From Dyella_B sp966430775 (lineage in GTDB: Bacteria > Pseudomonadota > Gammaproteobacteria > Xanthomonadales > Rhodanobacteraceae), in the NCBI GenBank assembly GCA_966430775.1, contig CBJMMB010000004.1:6736-70735 (forward strand): a stretch of 64,000 nucleotides of DNA, in the 5' to 3' direction. This document shows, one piece after another, positions 52,116-60,735 of the stretch; position 1 is the stretch's first letter; every line of letters begins with the position of its first letter. The notes beneath the pieces are model-generated. The model had not been told where the DNA came from. It did not search any database and saw nothing but the letters and a program-made list of their open reading frames with translations. A program made the translations under genes and the position numbers.

Positions 52116-53216
52116 TCAAAGACGCGCCAGAAACCCACCAATCGCGCGGCTGTAATTCTCGATATCCACCAAAAACGCATCGTGGCCTTGCGGTGAATCC
52201 AGCGCCACGAATTCCACGTTGGCGCCGGCCGCACGCAGCCCTTCGGCGATCTGTTCCTGCTGCTCCAGCGGAAACAGGATGTCGGTGCTGACGCCGATCA
52301 CCAGCGCCTGTTCGATGCGGATGCGTTTCAGGCCTTCCATCACGCTGCCGTTGCCGTATTCGGAAATGTCGAACCAGTCGCTGGCGCGCGACAGATACAG
52401 GTAACTGTTGGGATCGAAGGTGCGCACGAAGCGGCGCGCGTGGCCTTCCAGATACGACTCCACCTGGAATTCGAAGCCGAACGGCTGCTCTTCGCGCTGG
52501 TCGGCATCCAGCCGGATGCGCGCGAAGCGGCCGTTCCATTCCATCGCGGAACGGTAGGTGATCACGCCGAGCTTGCGCGCGATGCTCATGCCGGTGTCCG
52601 GATAGCGCTCGTCGTTGTACTGGCCGCCGTTCCAGTTGGGATCGAGCCGGATCGCTTCGCGCTGCAGCGAGCGGATGGCGATGGCGAACGGTTGCGCTTG
52701 CGGCGCGGTATCCACGCTGATGTGCGTGCGCACGCTACCGGGGTGCAGCACCATGTAGCCGAGCGCGCTCATTCCGCCCATGGAACAGCCGATCAGGCAT
52801 CCCAGTTGATCGATGCCCAGGCTCTCGACCAGCGCGTGCGCGGCGTTGGCGACGTCTTCCAGGGAGAGATCGGGAAAATTCAGCCGATACGGTTCGCCGG
52901 TGGCCGGATCGATCGACGCCGGGCAGGTGGAGCCCTTGTCGCTGCCCAGCGAATTCACGCAGATTACGAACCAGCGTGACGTGTCGATCGCCTTGCCGGG
53001 ACCGAGCATGCCTTCCCACCAGCCGGGCGAGGGATCTTCCGCATTGGAGGCCGCATGCGCGCTCGGCGACAGGCCGGTGAGGATCAATACCGCGTTGTCG
53101 CGTGCCGCATTCAGGCTGCCCCAGGTTTCGTAGGCGACGTGCGCGCAGTGCAACGTGCCGCCGCGTTTCATGGCGAACGGGGAGGGCAGGGAAAAATACT
53201 TGCGTGCATCGCTCAT
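52116..53216 (-). CDS. metX: MetX-family acyltransferase, probably L-serine O-succinyltransferase
   Basis: An alpha/beta-hydrolase acyltransferase of 366 residues. The nucleophile is Ser145 in IGCSMGGMSALGYM, and His of the triad lies in SPQGHDAF near the end. The segments LTGLSPSAHAASNAEDPSPG, VNSLGSDKGSTCPASIDP and RTHISVD match the Xanthomonadales branch shown to succinylate serine for cysteine synthesis, rather than homoserine acetyltransferases. Substrate is inferred from that resemblance. The gene is isolated, with repeats on both sides. Confidence 0.88.
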   Translation of the reverse strand: MSDARKYFSLPSPFAMKRGGTLHCAHVAYETWGSLNAARDNAVLILTGLSPSAHAASNAEDPSPGWWEGMLGPGKAIDTSRWFVICVNSLGSDKGSTCPASIDPATGEPYRLNFPDLSLEDVANAAHALVESLGIDQLGCLIGCSMGGMSALGYMVLHPGSVRTHISVDTAPQAQPFAIAIRSLQREAIRLDPNWNGGQYNDERYPDTGMSIARKLGVITYRSAMEWNGRFARIRLDADQREEQPFGFEFQVESYLEGHARRFVRTFDPNSYLYLSRASDWFDISEYGNGSVMEGLKRIRIEQALVIGVSTDILFPLEQQEQIAEGLRAAGANVEFVALDSPQGHDAFLVDIENYSRAIGGFLARL

Positions 53217-53278
53217 CGGCTAACGATCCTGCGTGATGTGGTGATTCACTGTTCGGGTATAGCCAAACTGGCTGGGTC

Positions 53279-53418
53279 GTCATTCCGGCGAACGCCGGAA
53301 TCCAGTTCACATAGACGTCCGAAGGACACAAAACCGTGTTGAGTGCTTCGCACCGCGTATTAAAACTGGATTGACCAGCTTCGCTGTTATAAAGCGCCTC
53401 GGCGTTCGCCGGAATGAC
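53279..53418. repeat. Long palindromic repeat, GTCATTCCGGCGAACGCCGG family
   Basis: Left arm GTCATTCCGGCGAACGCCGG at 53279 and right arm GGCGTTCGCCGGAATGAC ending 53418 enclose a variable loop with 'gacacaaaaccgtg' and 'gtgcttcgcac', as in the element at 4174. It lies between the metX start and the ccm operon end. Confidence 0.8.
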
Positions 53419-53484
53419 GCCGAGGTAAATTAGGCATCACGAAAAGTCATATGACTATGCGATTCAGGCCCATGCGCCGCAGCC

Positions 53485-54534
53485 TCAATCATGCACCTTG
53501 TCGATAAGCACCTTCACCGATGCCGTGTTGCCGACATCGATCACCCCGCTGTCGCCCTCCAGGTCGCCGCTTTGCGCGATGGCGTTGCCGCTGTGGCTGA
53601 CGCGCGCGCCCACCACCACGCGGGGAACCGAGGAAAGCTTCATCGATGGCACCATGCTCATGGCGTCGGTCAACGTAACGCTGGCCGGCGCCTGCTTCAG
53701 CTGATCGGCGCTGAGTCGCGTCACCGCAAGCGGCATGGGCGGGCCATCCGGTGCGCGGGCGTAGACGAACAGCGTATCGCCCTTGGCTAGCCTGGTATCG
53801 AGCTTTGGCGATAGGGCGACTTGCACGTGCAATGCCGCGCCTTGATTGGTTGCGGTGGGGGCGCTGGAAGCGCTGGCTGGCGCGCCGCCGACGCGCGCAT
53901 CGGCCAACGCGATCTGCTCGGCAACCGCTTGTGCGACATTGCTGCCCGGCTGCAACAAGGGCTGCAGTTTGCGCCAAGTGGCCGCGGCTTCCGCAAAGTG
54001 GCCATGCTGGAAATCGCTGATACCGAGCAGCCACAGCCCGCGCTGGTTGTCGGGTTCCAGCTTGATCGCGCGCTCGAGCAGATCGCGCGCGCGATCGCTG
54101 ATGTGATGATCGTCGCTGGCCGCCGAATCGGCCTGGGCCCAGCCGACCAGCGCGGTGGTGTTGTCGGGGCTGAGCTTCAGTATCTGGTCATAGGCATCAC
54201 GAGCCTCCTGCAACTGCTGCATTTCCATATCGGCCTGCGCGAGCAGCAACCAGCCCTGGATATCGTTTGGCTGCGCGGCCAGATGCGCGCGCAATTCGTC
54301 CAGCGCCTTCTTGACGTCGACCTCCTGCGGTACGCCATCCAGCGCGGCCGGCGTGCCTACTTGCCGGTACAACAAGGCGGCGCCTACGGGAATCACCAGC
54401 GCGATGCCCAGCATCAGCACGAACAAACTGCGCGGCCGTCCGGCTTTTCGGCCATGCCGCAGCAGCGGCAGCAACAGCAGCACCAGTGCCACAGCGATCA
54501 TCACTGCGGCGGCGATATAGAAAAACGGTTTCAC
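53485..54534 (-). CDS. ccmI: Cytochrome c maturation protein CcmI (CycH-like)
   Basis: CcmI presents apocytochrome c to the heme ligation complex CcmFH. The 349-residue product has two N-terminal membrane spans (FFYIAAAVMIAVALVLLL and SLFVLMLGIALVIPVGAALL) and a periplasmic TPR domain at about 90-220. The C-terminal beta-rich part (LDTRLAKGDTLFVYARAPDG) is typical. The start is a GTG overlapping the ccmH stop (GTGA); longer readings are non-conserved. It is the last gene of the ccm operon. Confidence 0.9.
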   Translation of the reverse strand: MKPFFYIAAAVMIAVALVLLLLPLLRHGRKAGRPRSLFVLMLGIALVIPVGAALLYRQVGTPAALDGVPQEVDVKKALDELRAHLAAQPNDIQGWLLLAQADMEMQQLQEARDAYDQILKLSPDNTTALVGWAQADSAASDDHHISDRARDLLERAIKLEPDNQRGLWLLGISDFQHGHFAEAAATWRKLQPLLQPGSNVAQAVAEQIALADARVGGAPASASSAPTATNQGAALHVQVALSPKLDTRLAKGDTLFVYARAPDGPPMPLAVTRLSADQLKQAPASVTLTDAMSMVPSMKLSSVPRVVVGARVSHSGNAIAQSGDLEGDSGVIDVGNTASVKVLIDKVHD

Positions 54535-55001
54535 CAATCGTCCCCGTTGTCGGTCGGTGCGGCCGGCGTGCCGGCGTGGCTGCGCTTGCGGATGGTGTTG
54601 ACGACCACGACACCGCCGGCGATCAGGATCAACAGCGGGCCGAACCACAGCAGCCAGGTGCGATGGTTGACCGGTGGATCGTAAAGCACGAAATCGGAAT
54701 AGCGGTCCACCAGGTATTGCTTGATCTCGGCGTCGCTCTTGCCCTGCTGCATCAGCTCGAACACCTTGTGGCGCAGGTCGCGCGCGAAGTTGGCGTTGGA
54801 GTCGGCGAGGTTTTCGTCCTGACAGACCAGACAGCGCAGTTCGCCGGTGAGGTGTTGGAAGCGGAGTTCTTCGGCGTGGTCGCGGAAGGGGAGGGGGTCG
54901 ATGGCCTGAGCGGATGCGTTGCTTGCAAGGAAGGCAAACGCAAACAGCAAGAAGGCGAGAATATACATCGCCGCGCTGTTTCCTCGGCTGGTGGCAATCA
55001 T
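54531..55001 (-). CDS. ccmH: Cytochrome c maturation protein CcmH
   Basis: CcmH is a membrane-anchored thiol protein that reduces apocytochrome c for heme attachment. The 156-residue product has a signal peptide (MYILAFLLFAFAFLASNASA within the N-terminus), the redox motif LRCLVCQDENLADSN and one C-terminal membrane span (WLLWFGPLLILIAGGVVVV). ATG at 55001 overlaps the ccmG stop (ATGA); the ATG at 54968 would also give a good signal peptide. Confidence 0.93.
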   Translation of the reverse strand: MIATSRGNSAAMYILAFLLFAFAFLASNASAQAIDPLPFRDHAEELRFQHLTGELRCLVCQDENLADSNANFARDLRHKVFELMQQGKSDAEIKQYLVDRYSDFVLYDPPVNHRTWLLWFGPLLILIAGGVVVVNTIRKRSHAGTPAAPTDNGDDW

Positions 55002-55540
55002 GGCATCCCCTTCTGCAACGCCTCGATCGCCGGCTTCACCTGTTGCGCAATCACCTGCGGCGTCAGCGGCCCGATGTGCTTGTAGCGGATCACGCCCTGC
55101 GCATCGATCAGGAAGGTTTCCGGCGCGCCGTATACGCCGAAGTCGATCGCGGTATGGCCACTGGTGTCGGCGATCACCATGTCATACGGATTGCCGTGCT
55201 GCGACAGCCACGCCTTGGCGTCGTTGGGATCGTCCTTATAGTTGTAGCCGATCAACGGCACGCCGAGGTTTTTCGATTCGAGCATCAGCACCGGATGTTC
55301 TTCACCGCAGGCGATGCACCAGCTGGCGAACACGTTCACCAGGTAAATCTTGCCCAGCATCGACGCCTTGCTCACCGTCTGCGCGGGTTCATCCAATTTT
55401 GGCAATGCGTAAGCGGGTGCGGGTTTGTTGATCAATGGCGAGGGCACGGCGGTGGGATCGTGCGCGCTGTTCCACCAGATGCCGAAGCCAAGCAGTGCAG
55501 CCAGCAGCACGAACGCGAAGAACGGCAGCAGGCGGCTCAT
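54998..55540 (-). CDS. ccmG: Thiol:disulfide interchange protein CcmG/DsbE
   Basis: CcmG is a periplasmic thioredoxin-like reductant for the CcmH/apocytochrome thiols. The 180-residue product has an N-terminal membrane anchor (LLPFFAFVLLAALLGFGIWW) and the active site ASWCIACGEEHP, with the conserved Glu of the CcmG loop and the cis-Pro segment GVYGAPETF. It overlaps ccmF and ccmH by 4 bases each. Confidence 0.95.
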   Translation of the reverse strand: MSRLLPFFAFVLLAALLGFGIWWNSAHDPTAVPSPLINKPAPAYALPKLDEPAQTVSKASMLGKIYLVNVFASWCIACGEEHPVLMLESKNLGVPLIGYNYKDDPNDAKAWLSQHGNPYDMVIADTSGHTAIDFGVYGAPETFLIDAQGVIRYKHIGPLTPQVIAQQVKPAIEALQKGMP

Positions 55541-57510
55541 GCCTGCGACTCCTTCAGCGTCACGCTGGCGGGCTGTGCGGCTTCCGCTTCACGCTTCAGG
55601 CGGAAGCGGCGATCGGCAGCGCTGACGAAACCGCCCAGCATCATCAACAAGCCACCACCCCAGATCCAGCGGATGAATGGCTTGGTGTATAGGCGCAACG
55701 CCCATGCGCCTTCGACATGGTTCGGATCCATCGGCTCGCCCAGCGCGACGTAGATATCGCGCGTGACGCCGGGATCGATCGCCGAGGTGGTCTGCACCTG
55801 CTCGCGCGCATACGTGCGTTTCTGCGGATGCATCACTGCGACGGGTGAACCGTTACGCGTGACGGTGACGACACCTTGTTCGGCCGTCCAGTTCGGACCG
55901 GTGGCTTCGGTGACACCATCGAAGCGGAATTCATAGCCGCCGATCGCTGCCACTTGTCCCGGCGACAGGCGCACGTCACGCGTGACGCTGAGCGATTCGG
56001 ACAGCATCACGCCGATCAGGAACACCGCCACGCCCACGTGCGCCAACAACATGCCGGTCATCTCGGCGGGATAGCGGCGGCCGGCGGGCATCTCACGCCA
56101 GCGCTTGATCACGTACAGCGCCACGCCCACGCCCACCCACACTGCGCTGGCCACGCCGGCGATCGCCTTGAGCTGGCCCTGCACGAAAAACGCGGCTACC
56201 AATGCGCAAGCAACCGCGGCGACGGCCACCCGCACCAGCACCTGTTTGAGCACCGGCAGCTCGCTCTTGCCCCAGCGCAAATAGGGGCCGAACGGCAGCA
56301 ACAGCACCACCGGCAGCATCAACAACGGAAACAGCAGGCCGAAGTAGGGCGGACCGACCGAGATCTTGCCCAGGTTCAGCGCATCGCCCAGCAACGGAAA
56401 CAGTGTGCCGAGCAGCACCATCGCTGCGGCCACGGTGAACATCAAGTTGCCTACCAGGATGGCGCTTTCGCGCGAGATCAGCGCAAACGCCTTGCCGCCG
56501 GCCACCTTGGGCGCGCGCAAGGCGTACAACAGCAGCGAGCCGCCGACGACCGCCGCCAGAAAACAAAGGATGTACGTACCGCGGCGCGGATCGGACGCGA
56601 ACGCATGCACCGACGTGAGAATGCCCGAGCGCACCAGGAAGGTGCCGAGCAGCGACAGCGAGAAGGCAAACAACGAAAGCAGGATCGTCCACGCGCGCAG
56701 CGAGCCGCGTTTCTCCGTCACCGCCTGCGCGTGAATCAGCGCGACGCCGACCAGCCACGGCATGAAGCTGGCGTTCTCCACCGGATCCCAGAACCACCAG
56801 CCGCCCCAGCCCAGCTCCGCATACGCCCACCAGCTGCCGGCGACGATGCCGCAGGAAAGAAAACCCCACGCCGCATTCGTCCACGGCCGCGCCCAGCGCA
56901 CCCAGGCTTGCTCCATCGAACCGCCGAGCAGCGCCGCGATGGAAAACGCGAACGCCACCGAAAAGCCCACGTAGCCCATGTACAGCACGGGCGGATGGAA
57001 GGTCATGCCGGGATCTTGCAGAACGGGATTCAGATCGCCGCCATCGGCCGGCATCGGCAGCAGCCGCGCGAACGGATTGGAGGTGAACAGGATGAAGCAG
57101 AGGAAGCCGGTCGAAATGATGCCGAGCACCGCCAGCACGCGCGCCAGGAATGCTTCGGGCAAGCGGCGGCTGAGCAACACCAGCGCCAGCGTCCACACGT
57201 TGAGGATCAACACCCACAACAGCATCGAACCTTCGTGCGCGCCCCACACTGCGGCGACGCGGTAATACCACGGTAACTGCAGATTCGAATTGGTGGCGAC
57301 GTACAGCACCGAAAAATCGAAATGCACAAATGCCCATACCAGGATGGCGAACGCCAGGCCGACGAACACGGCCTGCCCGGTGGCGGCCGGCCGCGCGATC
57401 GCCATTAAGGCGCGATTACCGCGCCATGCGCCGATCAGCGGCAGCACGCTTTGGGCGACCGCCAGAAAAAGCGCGAGGATCAGCGCAAGTTGACCAAGTT
57501 CGGGCGTCAT
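55537..57510 (-). CDS. ccmF: Heme lyase CcmF
   Basis: CcmF ligates heme to apocytochrome c together with CcmH. The 657-residue, about 15-span product contains the WWD domain GWGGWWFWDPVENASFMPWL, conserved periplasmic His residues around it and TSNPFARLLPMP. It is the normal family length. It lies in a tightly overlapping operon (ATGA with ccmE upstream and ccmG downstream). Confidence 0.96.
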   Translation of the reverse strand: MTPELGQLALILALFLAVAQSVLPLIGAWRGNRALMAIARPAATGQAVFVGLAFAILVWAFVHFDFSVLYVATNSNLQLPWYYRVAAVWGAHEGSMLLWVLILNVWTLALVLLSRRLPEAFLARVLAVLGIISTGFLCFILFTSNPFARLLPMPADGGDLNPVLQDPGMTFHPPVLYMGYVGFSVAFAFSIAALLGGSMEQAWVRWARPWTNAAWGFLSCGIVAGSWWAYAELGWGGWWFWDPVENASFMPWLVGVALIHAQAVTEKRGSLRAWTILLSLFAFSLSLLGTFLVRSGILTSVHAFASDPRRGTYILCFLAAVVGGSLLLYALRAPKVAGGKAFALISRESAILVGNLMFTVAAAMVLLGTLFPLLGDALNLGKISVGPPYFGLLFPLLMLPVVLLLPFGPYLRWGKSELPVLKQVLVRVAVAAVACALVAAFFVQGQLKAIAGVASAVWVGVGVALYVIKRWREMPAGRRYPAEMTGMLLAHVGVAVFLIGVMLSESLSVTRDVRLSPGQVAAIGGYEFRFDGVTEATGPNWTAEQGVVTVTRNGSPVAVMHPQKRTYAREQVQTTSAIDPGVTRDIYVALGEPMDPNHVEGAWALRLYTKPFIRWIWGGGLLMMLGGFVSAADRRFRLKREAEAAQPASVTLKESQA

Positions 57511-57977
57511 GGCTGTGGCTTGTCCTGACTGGCGGCTTCATCGATGCGCTTGCCGGCATGCGCCTTGGCCATCGCATCCTTCAGCTCTTTCGGCATGTAG
57601 GTTTCGTCGTGCTTGGCCAGCACTTCGGTGGCGACGAAGCGCGCACCATCCATATGGCCGGTGGCGATCACCGACTGATTCTCGCGAAACAGGTCGGGCA
57701 GGATGCCGTTGTATTCCACCGGCATCGCACCGCTCGCATCCACCACGGTGAAAGTGACTTTCAGCGAGTCGCTGCTGCGCTGGATCGAACCGGCCTTCAC
57801 CATGCCGCCGAGTCGAAATTGCTTGTAGCTGTTCGCATCGCCCGCCTGCACCTGGCTGGGGGTGAACAGGTAATTCATGTTCTGCTGCAGCGCGTAGACC
57901 ACCAGGGCCGCCGCCACGATCACGGCGGTGAGGATGGCGATGATGAGGGTGAGGCGGCGTTGACGCGTGGGGTTCAT
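57507..57977 (-). CDS. ccmE: Heme chaperone CcmE
   Basis: CcmE carries heme covalently in the periplasm from CcmC to CcmF. The 156-residue product has an N-terminal membrane anchor (RLTLIIAILTAVIVAAALVV) and an OB-fold domain. The heme-binding His lies in EVLAKHDETYMPKE, with the nearby Tyr. The start at 57977 gives MNPTRQRRLTL, the usual N-terminus; longer readings are not conserved. Confidence 0.95.
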   Translation of the reverse strand: MNPTRQRRLTLIIAILTAVIVAAALVVYALQQNMNYLFTPSQVQAGDANSYKQFRLGGMVKAGSIQRSSDSLKVTFTVVDASGAMPVEYNGILPDLFRENQSVIATGHMDGARFVATEVLAKHDETYMPKELKDAMAKAHAGKRIDEAASQDKPQP

Positions 57978-57985
57978 GGATACGT

Positions 57986-58198
57986 TTACGTTGAAGCTGC
58001 AGAAGGCCGGCTTGCCCGTTCCTGACGCGCGCCTTGCCGCGCCATGCGCGCACGCAACTCGCGCAACACGCGTCGACGACGAAACTGCGGCGCGAGCCAG
58101 TCGATCAGCAGCACGATGAAGAACACGCCATACGCCGGCCACACGTAGATCGCGTAGCCGCCCATGGCAAGGAAGGATTGCAGCGATGTGGCGTTCAT
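57986..58198 (-). CDS. ccmD: Heme exporter protein CcmD
   Basis: A 70-residue single-span protein that releases holo-CcmE from CcmC. It begins MNATSLQSFLAMGGYAIYVW and has the conserved GGYAxYVWPAYG segment followed by a basic cytoplasmic tail (RRRRVLRELRAR). The ATG overlaps the ccmC stop (ATGA). Confidence 0.92.
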   Translation of the reverse strand: MNATSLQSFLAMGGYAIYVWPAYGVFFIVLLIDWLAPQFRRRRVLRELRARMARQGARQERASRPSAAST

Positions 58199-58953
58199 CC
58201 GCGCACCTCGTTCTCGGCGATCTGCCGCACCCAGTCCTTGCCGCTTTCCCAGGCGAGCAGATCGGTGCGCGCACGTCCGCACAGGCTGGCGATGTAATAG
58301 AGCTTGGTGGCGACCATCATCGTCAGCAGCGGCCACACCATCGACGGCGCGATGGTGGAAGGGCCGAGCAGCTTGATGGTGGAACCTTGATGCAAGGTGT
58401 TCCACCAGTTCACCGAGAAATGCACGATCGGCACGTTGACGATGCCGATCAGCGCGAGAAACGCCGCCGTGCGCGCGCCTTGCCGGCGATCCTCGAACGA
58501 GTGGTACAGCGCGATCACACCCAGGTACAGAAACAGCAGCACCAGTTCGGAGGTGAGCCGCGCATCCCAGGTCCACCACGTGCCCCACATGCGTACGCCC
58601 CACAGCGAACCGGTGACCAGCGTGATGAAGGTAAACGCGGCGCCGATCGGTGCGGACGCCATCGCCACCACTTCCGCCAGCTTGATGCGCCATACCAGCG
58701 CAATGAAGGCGGCAATGCCCATCACGCCATAGATAAACAGGCTCATCCAGGCACTGGGCACGTGGATGAAGATGATGCGGTAGTCATCGCCCTGCTGGTA
58801 ATCCGATGGCGCCAGCACCAGGCCGCCGTACAGCGCGACCAGACCGAGCACCAGCGCAAGCGCGATCGCCCATGGCCGCAGCGCGCCGGCGAAGCGGTAG
58901 AACACCGGCGGCGAACTCAGCTTGTGCAACCATAGAGGGATCCAGTTGGCCAT
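58195..58953 (-). CDS. ccmC: Heme ABC transporter permease CcmC
   Basis: CcmC attaches heme to CcmE. The 252-residue product has six membrane spans, the tryptophan-rich WGTWWTWDARLTSELVLLFL and conserved periplasmic His in FIHVPSAWMS and IVHFSVNWWNTLHQG. The start at 58953 gives MANWIPLWLHKL; it begins 2 bases after the ccmB stop. Confidence 0.95.
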   Translation of the reverse strand: MANWIPLWLHKLSSPPVFYRFAGALRPWAIALALVLGLVALYGGLVLAPSDYQQGDDYRIIFIHVPSAWMSLFIYGVMGIAAFIALVWRIKLAEVVAMASAPIGAAFTFITLVTGSLWGVRMWGTWWTWDARLTSELVLLFLYLGVIALYHSFEDRRQGARTAAFLALIGIVNVPIVHFSVNWWNTLHQGSTIKLLGPSTIAPSMVWPLLTMMVATKLYYIASLCGRARTDLLAWESGKDWVRQIAENEVRG

Positions 58954-58955
58954 GG

Positions 58956-59651
58956 CTACGAATCCAATGCAATTCGGAGTGCAGCCGCGCAAGCCATAGG
59001 GGCAAGCACCACGGCCAGGACGAGCGCTGCGCCCAACCACGCGATGGGGGCGATCCACGGCAACCCTTCCTGGGCGGCTGCCAGTGCCCCGGCGGCGAAG
59101 ATCACCACCGGCACGCAAAGCGGCAGCAGCATCAAGGCCAGCAGCATACCAGAGCGTCGCGTACCGGCCGTCAGCGCCACCAGGATGCCGCCGAGCAGGC
59201 TGAGCAACGGTGTTGCCAGCAACAGCGCCGCCAATAGCACCGGCATGACGGCACCCGGCAGATGCAGCATGCCGGCCAACAGCGGCGCGATCACGATCAG
59301 CGGCAAGGCGGTAGCCAGCCAGTGCGCGAGGATCTTCATGCCCAGCATCAGGCCCAGCGGTTGCGGCGCCAGCATCAGTTGTTCCAGCGAACCGTCTTCG
59401 ATATCGCTGCGGAACATCGCATCCAGCGCCAGCAGCATCGCCAGCAACACCGTCACCAGCACCACGCCGCCGGCGATGCGCTTGAGCAAGGCGTTTTCCG
59501 GACCGAGCGCGAAGGGGAATAGCGAAGTGACGATCAAGGCGTACAGCACCGGTAGCAGCATGTCGCCGCGCTGGCGCCACGCCAAGGTGAGATCTCGGCG
59601 CAGTACCGCGCTGCATGCGTGGAGGAGGCCAGGGCGAGCGGTATCAGCCAT
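58956..59651 (-). CDS. ccmB: Heme exporter protein CcmB
   Basis: The membrane subunit of the CcmAB transporter, which powers release of holo-CcmE. The 231-residue product has six spans and the conserved RSDIEDGSLEQLMLAPQPL and GTRRSGMLLALMLLPLCVP. ATG at 59651 is chosen because it overlaps the ccmA end by 8 bases; readings further upstream run inside ccmA. Confidence 0.94.
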   Translation of the reverse strand: MADTARPGLLHACSAVLRRDLTLAWRQRGDMLLPVLYALIVTSLFPFALGPENALLKRIAGGVVLVTVLLAMLLALDAMFRSDIEDGSLEQLMLAPQPLGLMLGMKILAHWLATALPLIVIAPLLAGMLHLPGAVMPVLLAALLLATPLLSLLGGILVALTAGTRRSGMLLALMLLPLCVPVVIFAAGALAAAQEGLPWIAPIAWLGAALVLAVVLAPMACAAALRIALDS

Positions 59652-60288
59652 GCAGGCGAATCCGCTGCGGCTCGCCGCCGTGAAACTGCACCGCGCCATG
59701 GCTGCTCACCAGCGCCGCGCCGCCGTGCGCGATATGCGCTTCCAGCAACGCATCCACCAGCTCGATGCCGGAGCGGTCCAGGTTGGCGTAGGGTTCGTCC
59801 AGCAGCCATAGCGCAGCGGGAATCAGCAGCAGGCGCGCCAGCGCCACGCGTTTTTTCTGGCCCGCGGAAAGTTTGCGCACTGGCTCATCGTCGTATCCGG
59901 TCAATCCAACCTGGGTAAGTGCGCCGTCGATGCCGCTTTGGTTGCGGTGGCCGTGCAGGCCGATGGTGAAGCCGAGGTTTTCGCGCGGGCTCAGTTCCGC
60001 TTTCAAACCCAGTTGATGACCCAGGAACACCACCTCGCCGCTGCAGCGATCCCAGCTAAGCGGCTTGCCGCGCCACAGCAGCTCGCCTTCTTCCGGGTGC
60101 AGCAAACCGGTGAGGATGCGCATCAAGGTGGTCTTGCCGCTGCCGTTGTCGCCTTCGATCAGCATCAGCTCGCCGGGCGAAAGCGCGAAATCCAGCGGAC
60201 CGAACACGACTTCGTCCTGGCGGTGGAAGGCCAGGGCGCGGGCTTCTAGCAGGAAGGCAGCGGCAGGGGTGTCAGTCATCACCGGCAT
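59644..60288 (-). CDS. ccmA: Cytochrome c biogenesis ATP-binding protein CcmA
   Basis: The ATPase of the CcmAB(CD) complex. The 214-residue ABC protein has Walker A GDNGSGKTTLMR, signature LSAGQKKRVALARLL and Walker B LWLLDEPYANLD. ATG at 60288 or 60279 could be the start. It opens the ccm operon, 12 bases after the DUF3293 gene, so transcription may come from further upstream (kmo). Confidence 0.95.
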   Translation of the reverse strand: MPVMTDTPAAAFLLEARALAFHRQDEVVFGPLDFALSPGELMLIEGDNGSGKTTLMRILTGLLHPEEGELLWRGKPLSWDRCSGEVVFLGHQLGLKAELSPRENLGFTIGLHGHRNQSGIDGALTQVGLTGYDDEPVRKLSAGQKKRVALARLLLIPAALWLLDEPYANLDRSGIELVDALLEAHIAHGGAALVSSHGAVQFHGGEPQRIRLHG

Positions 60289-60300
60289 TGTGGGTAATGC

Positions 60301-60735
60301 CTATCCGGCTTGTCCACGCGGCGGCTGGTCGCTGGTCAGGCGCAGGCGCGCGTAGCCGTCGGCCAGTCCGTGCACATAGGCGTTCTGGCGGAATTGCTGC
60401 GCCAGCGCGTCGGTATCCGCCAGGGCGGGGCCGACCACGAACAGGCTCGGTTCCCGCCAACCGTCGCCTACGCCGATGGCCGGCCGGATGGTGCGGGTCG
60501 CCGGCAGCCTGCGCAACGCGACCAGCAGGGCATGCTGCGCAGCATGGTTCTGCTTGCGCGGGCACGGTTGCGAGAACGGGTTCCAGGCGGTGAGGAAGGC
60601 CCAGCAGTTGGAGCCGACCCAGCCACGCAGCAGCGCGGGCAGCGGCGCGTCGATACGGATCGAGGCCCAGCCGCCTTGCGGCAGGCGCACGCGGTAATCG
60701 GTGCGGCGATAGGCGTCGATCAGTGCGCTATCCAT
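60301..60735 (-). CDS. DUF3293 domain-containing protein
   Basis: A 144-residue protein of unknown function. The DUF3293 pattern is clear: an N-terminal YRRTDYRVRLPQGG, the central FLTAWNPFSQP, then GDGWREPSLFVVG and a C-terminal FRQNAYVHG. Its ATG at 60735 overlaps the kmo stop by 8 bases and it ends 12 bases before ccmA, so it is translated within the same unit. Confidence 0.85.
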   Translation of the reverse strand: MDSALIDAYRRTDYRVRLPQGGWASIRIDAPLPALLRGWVGSNCWAFLTAWNPFSQPCPRKQNHAAQHALLVALRRLPATRTIRPAIGVGDGWREPSLFVVGPALADTDALAQQFRQNAYVHGLADGYARLRLTSDQPPRGQAG

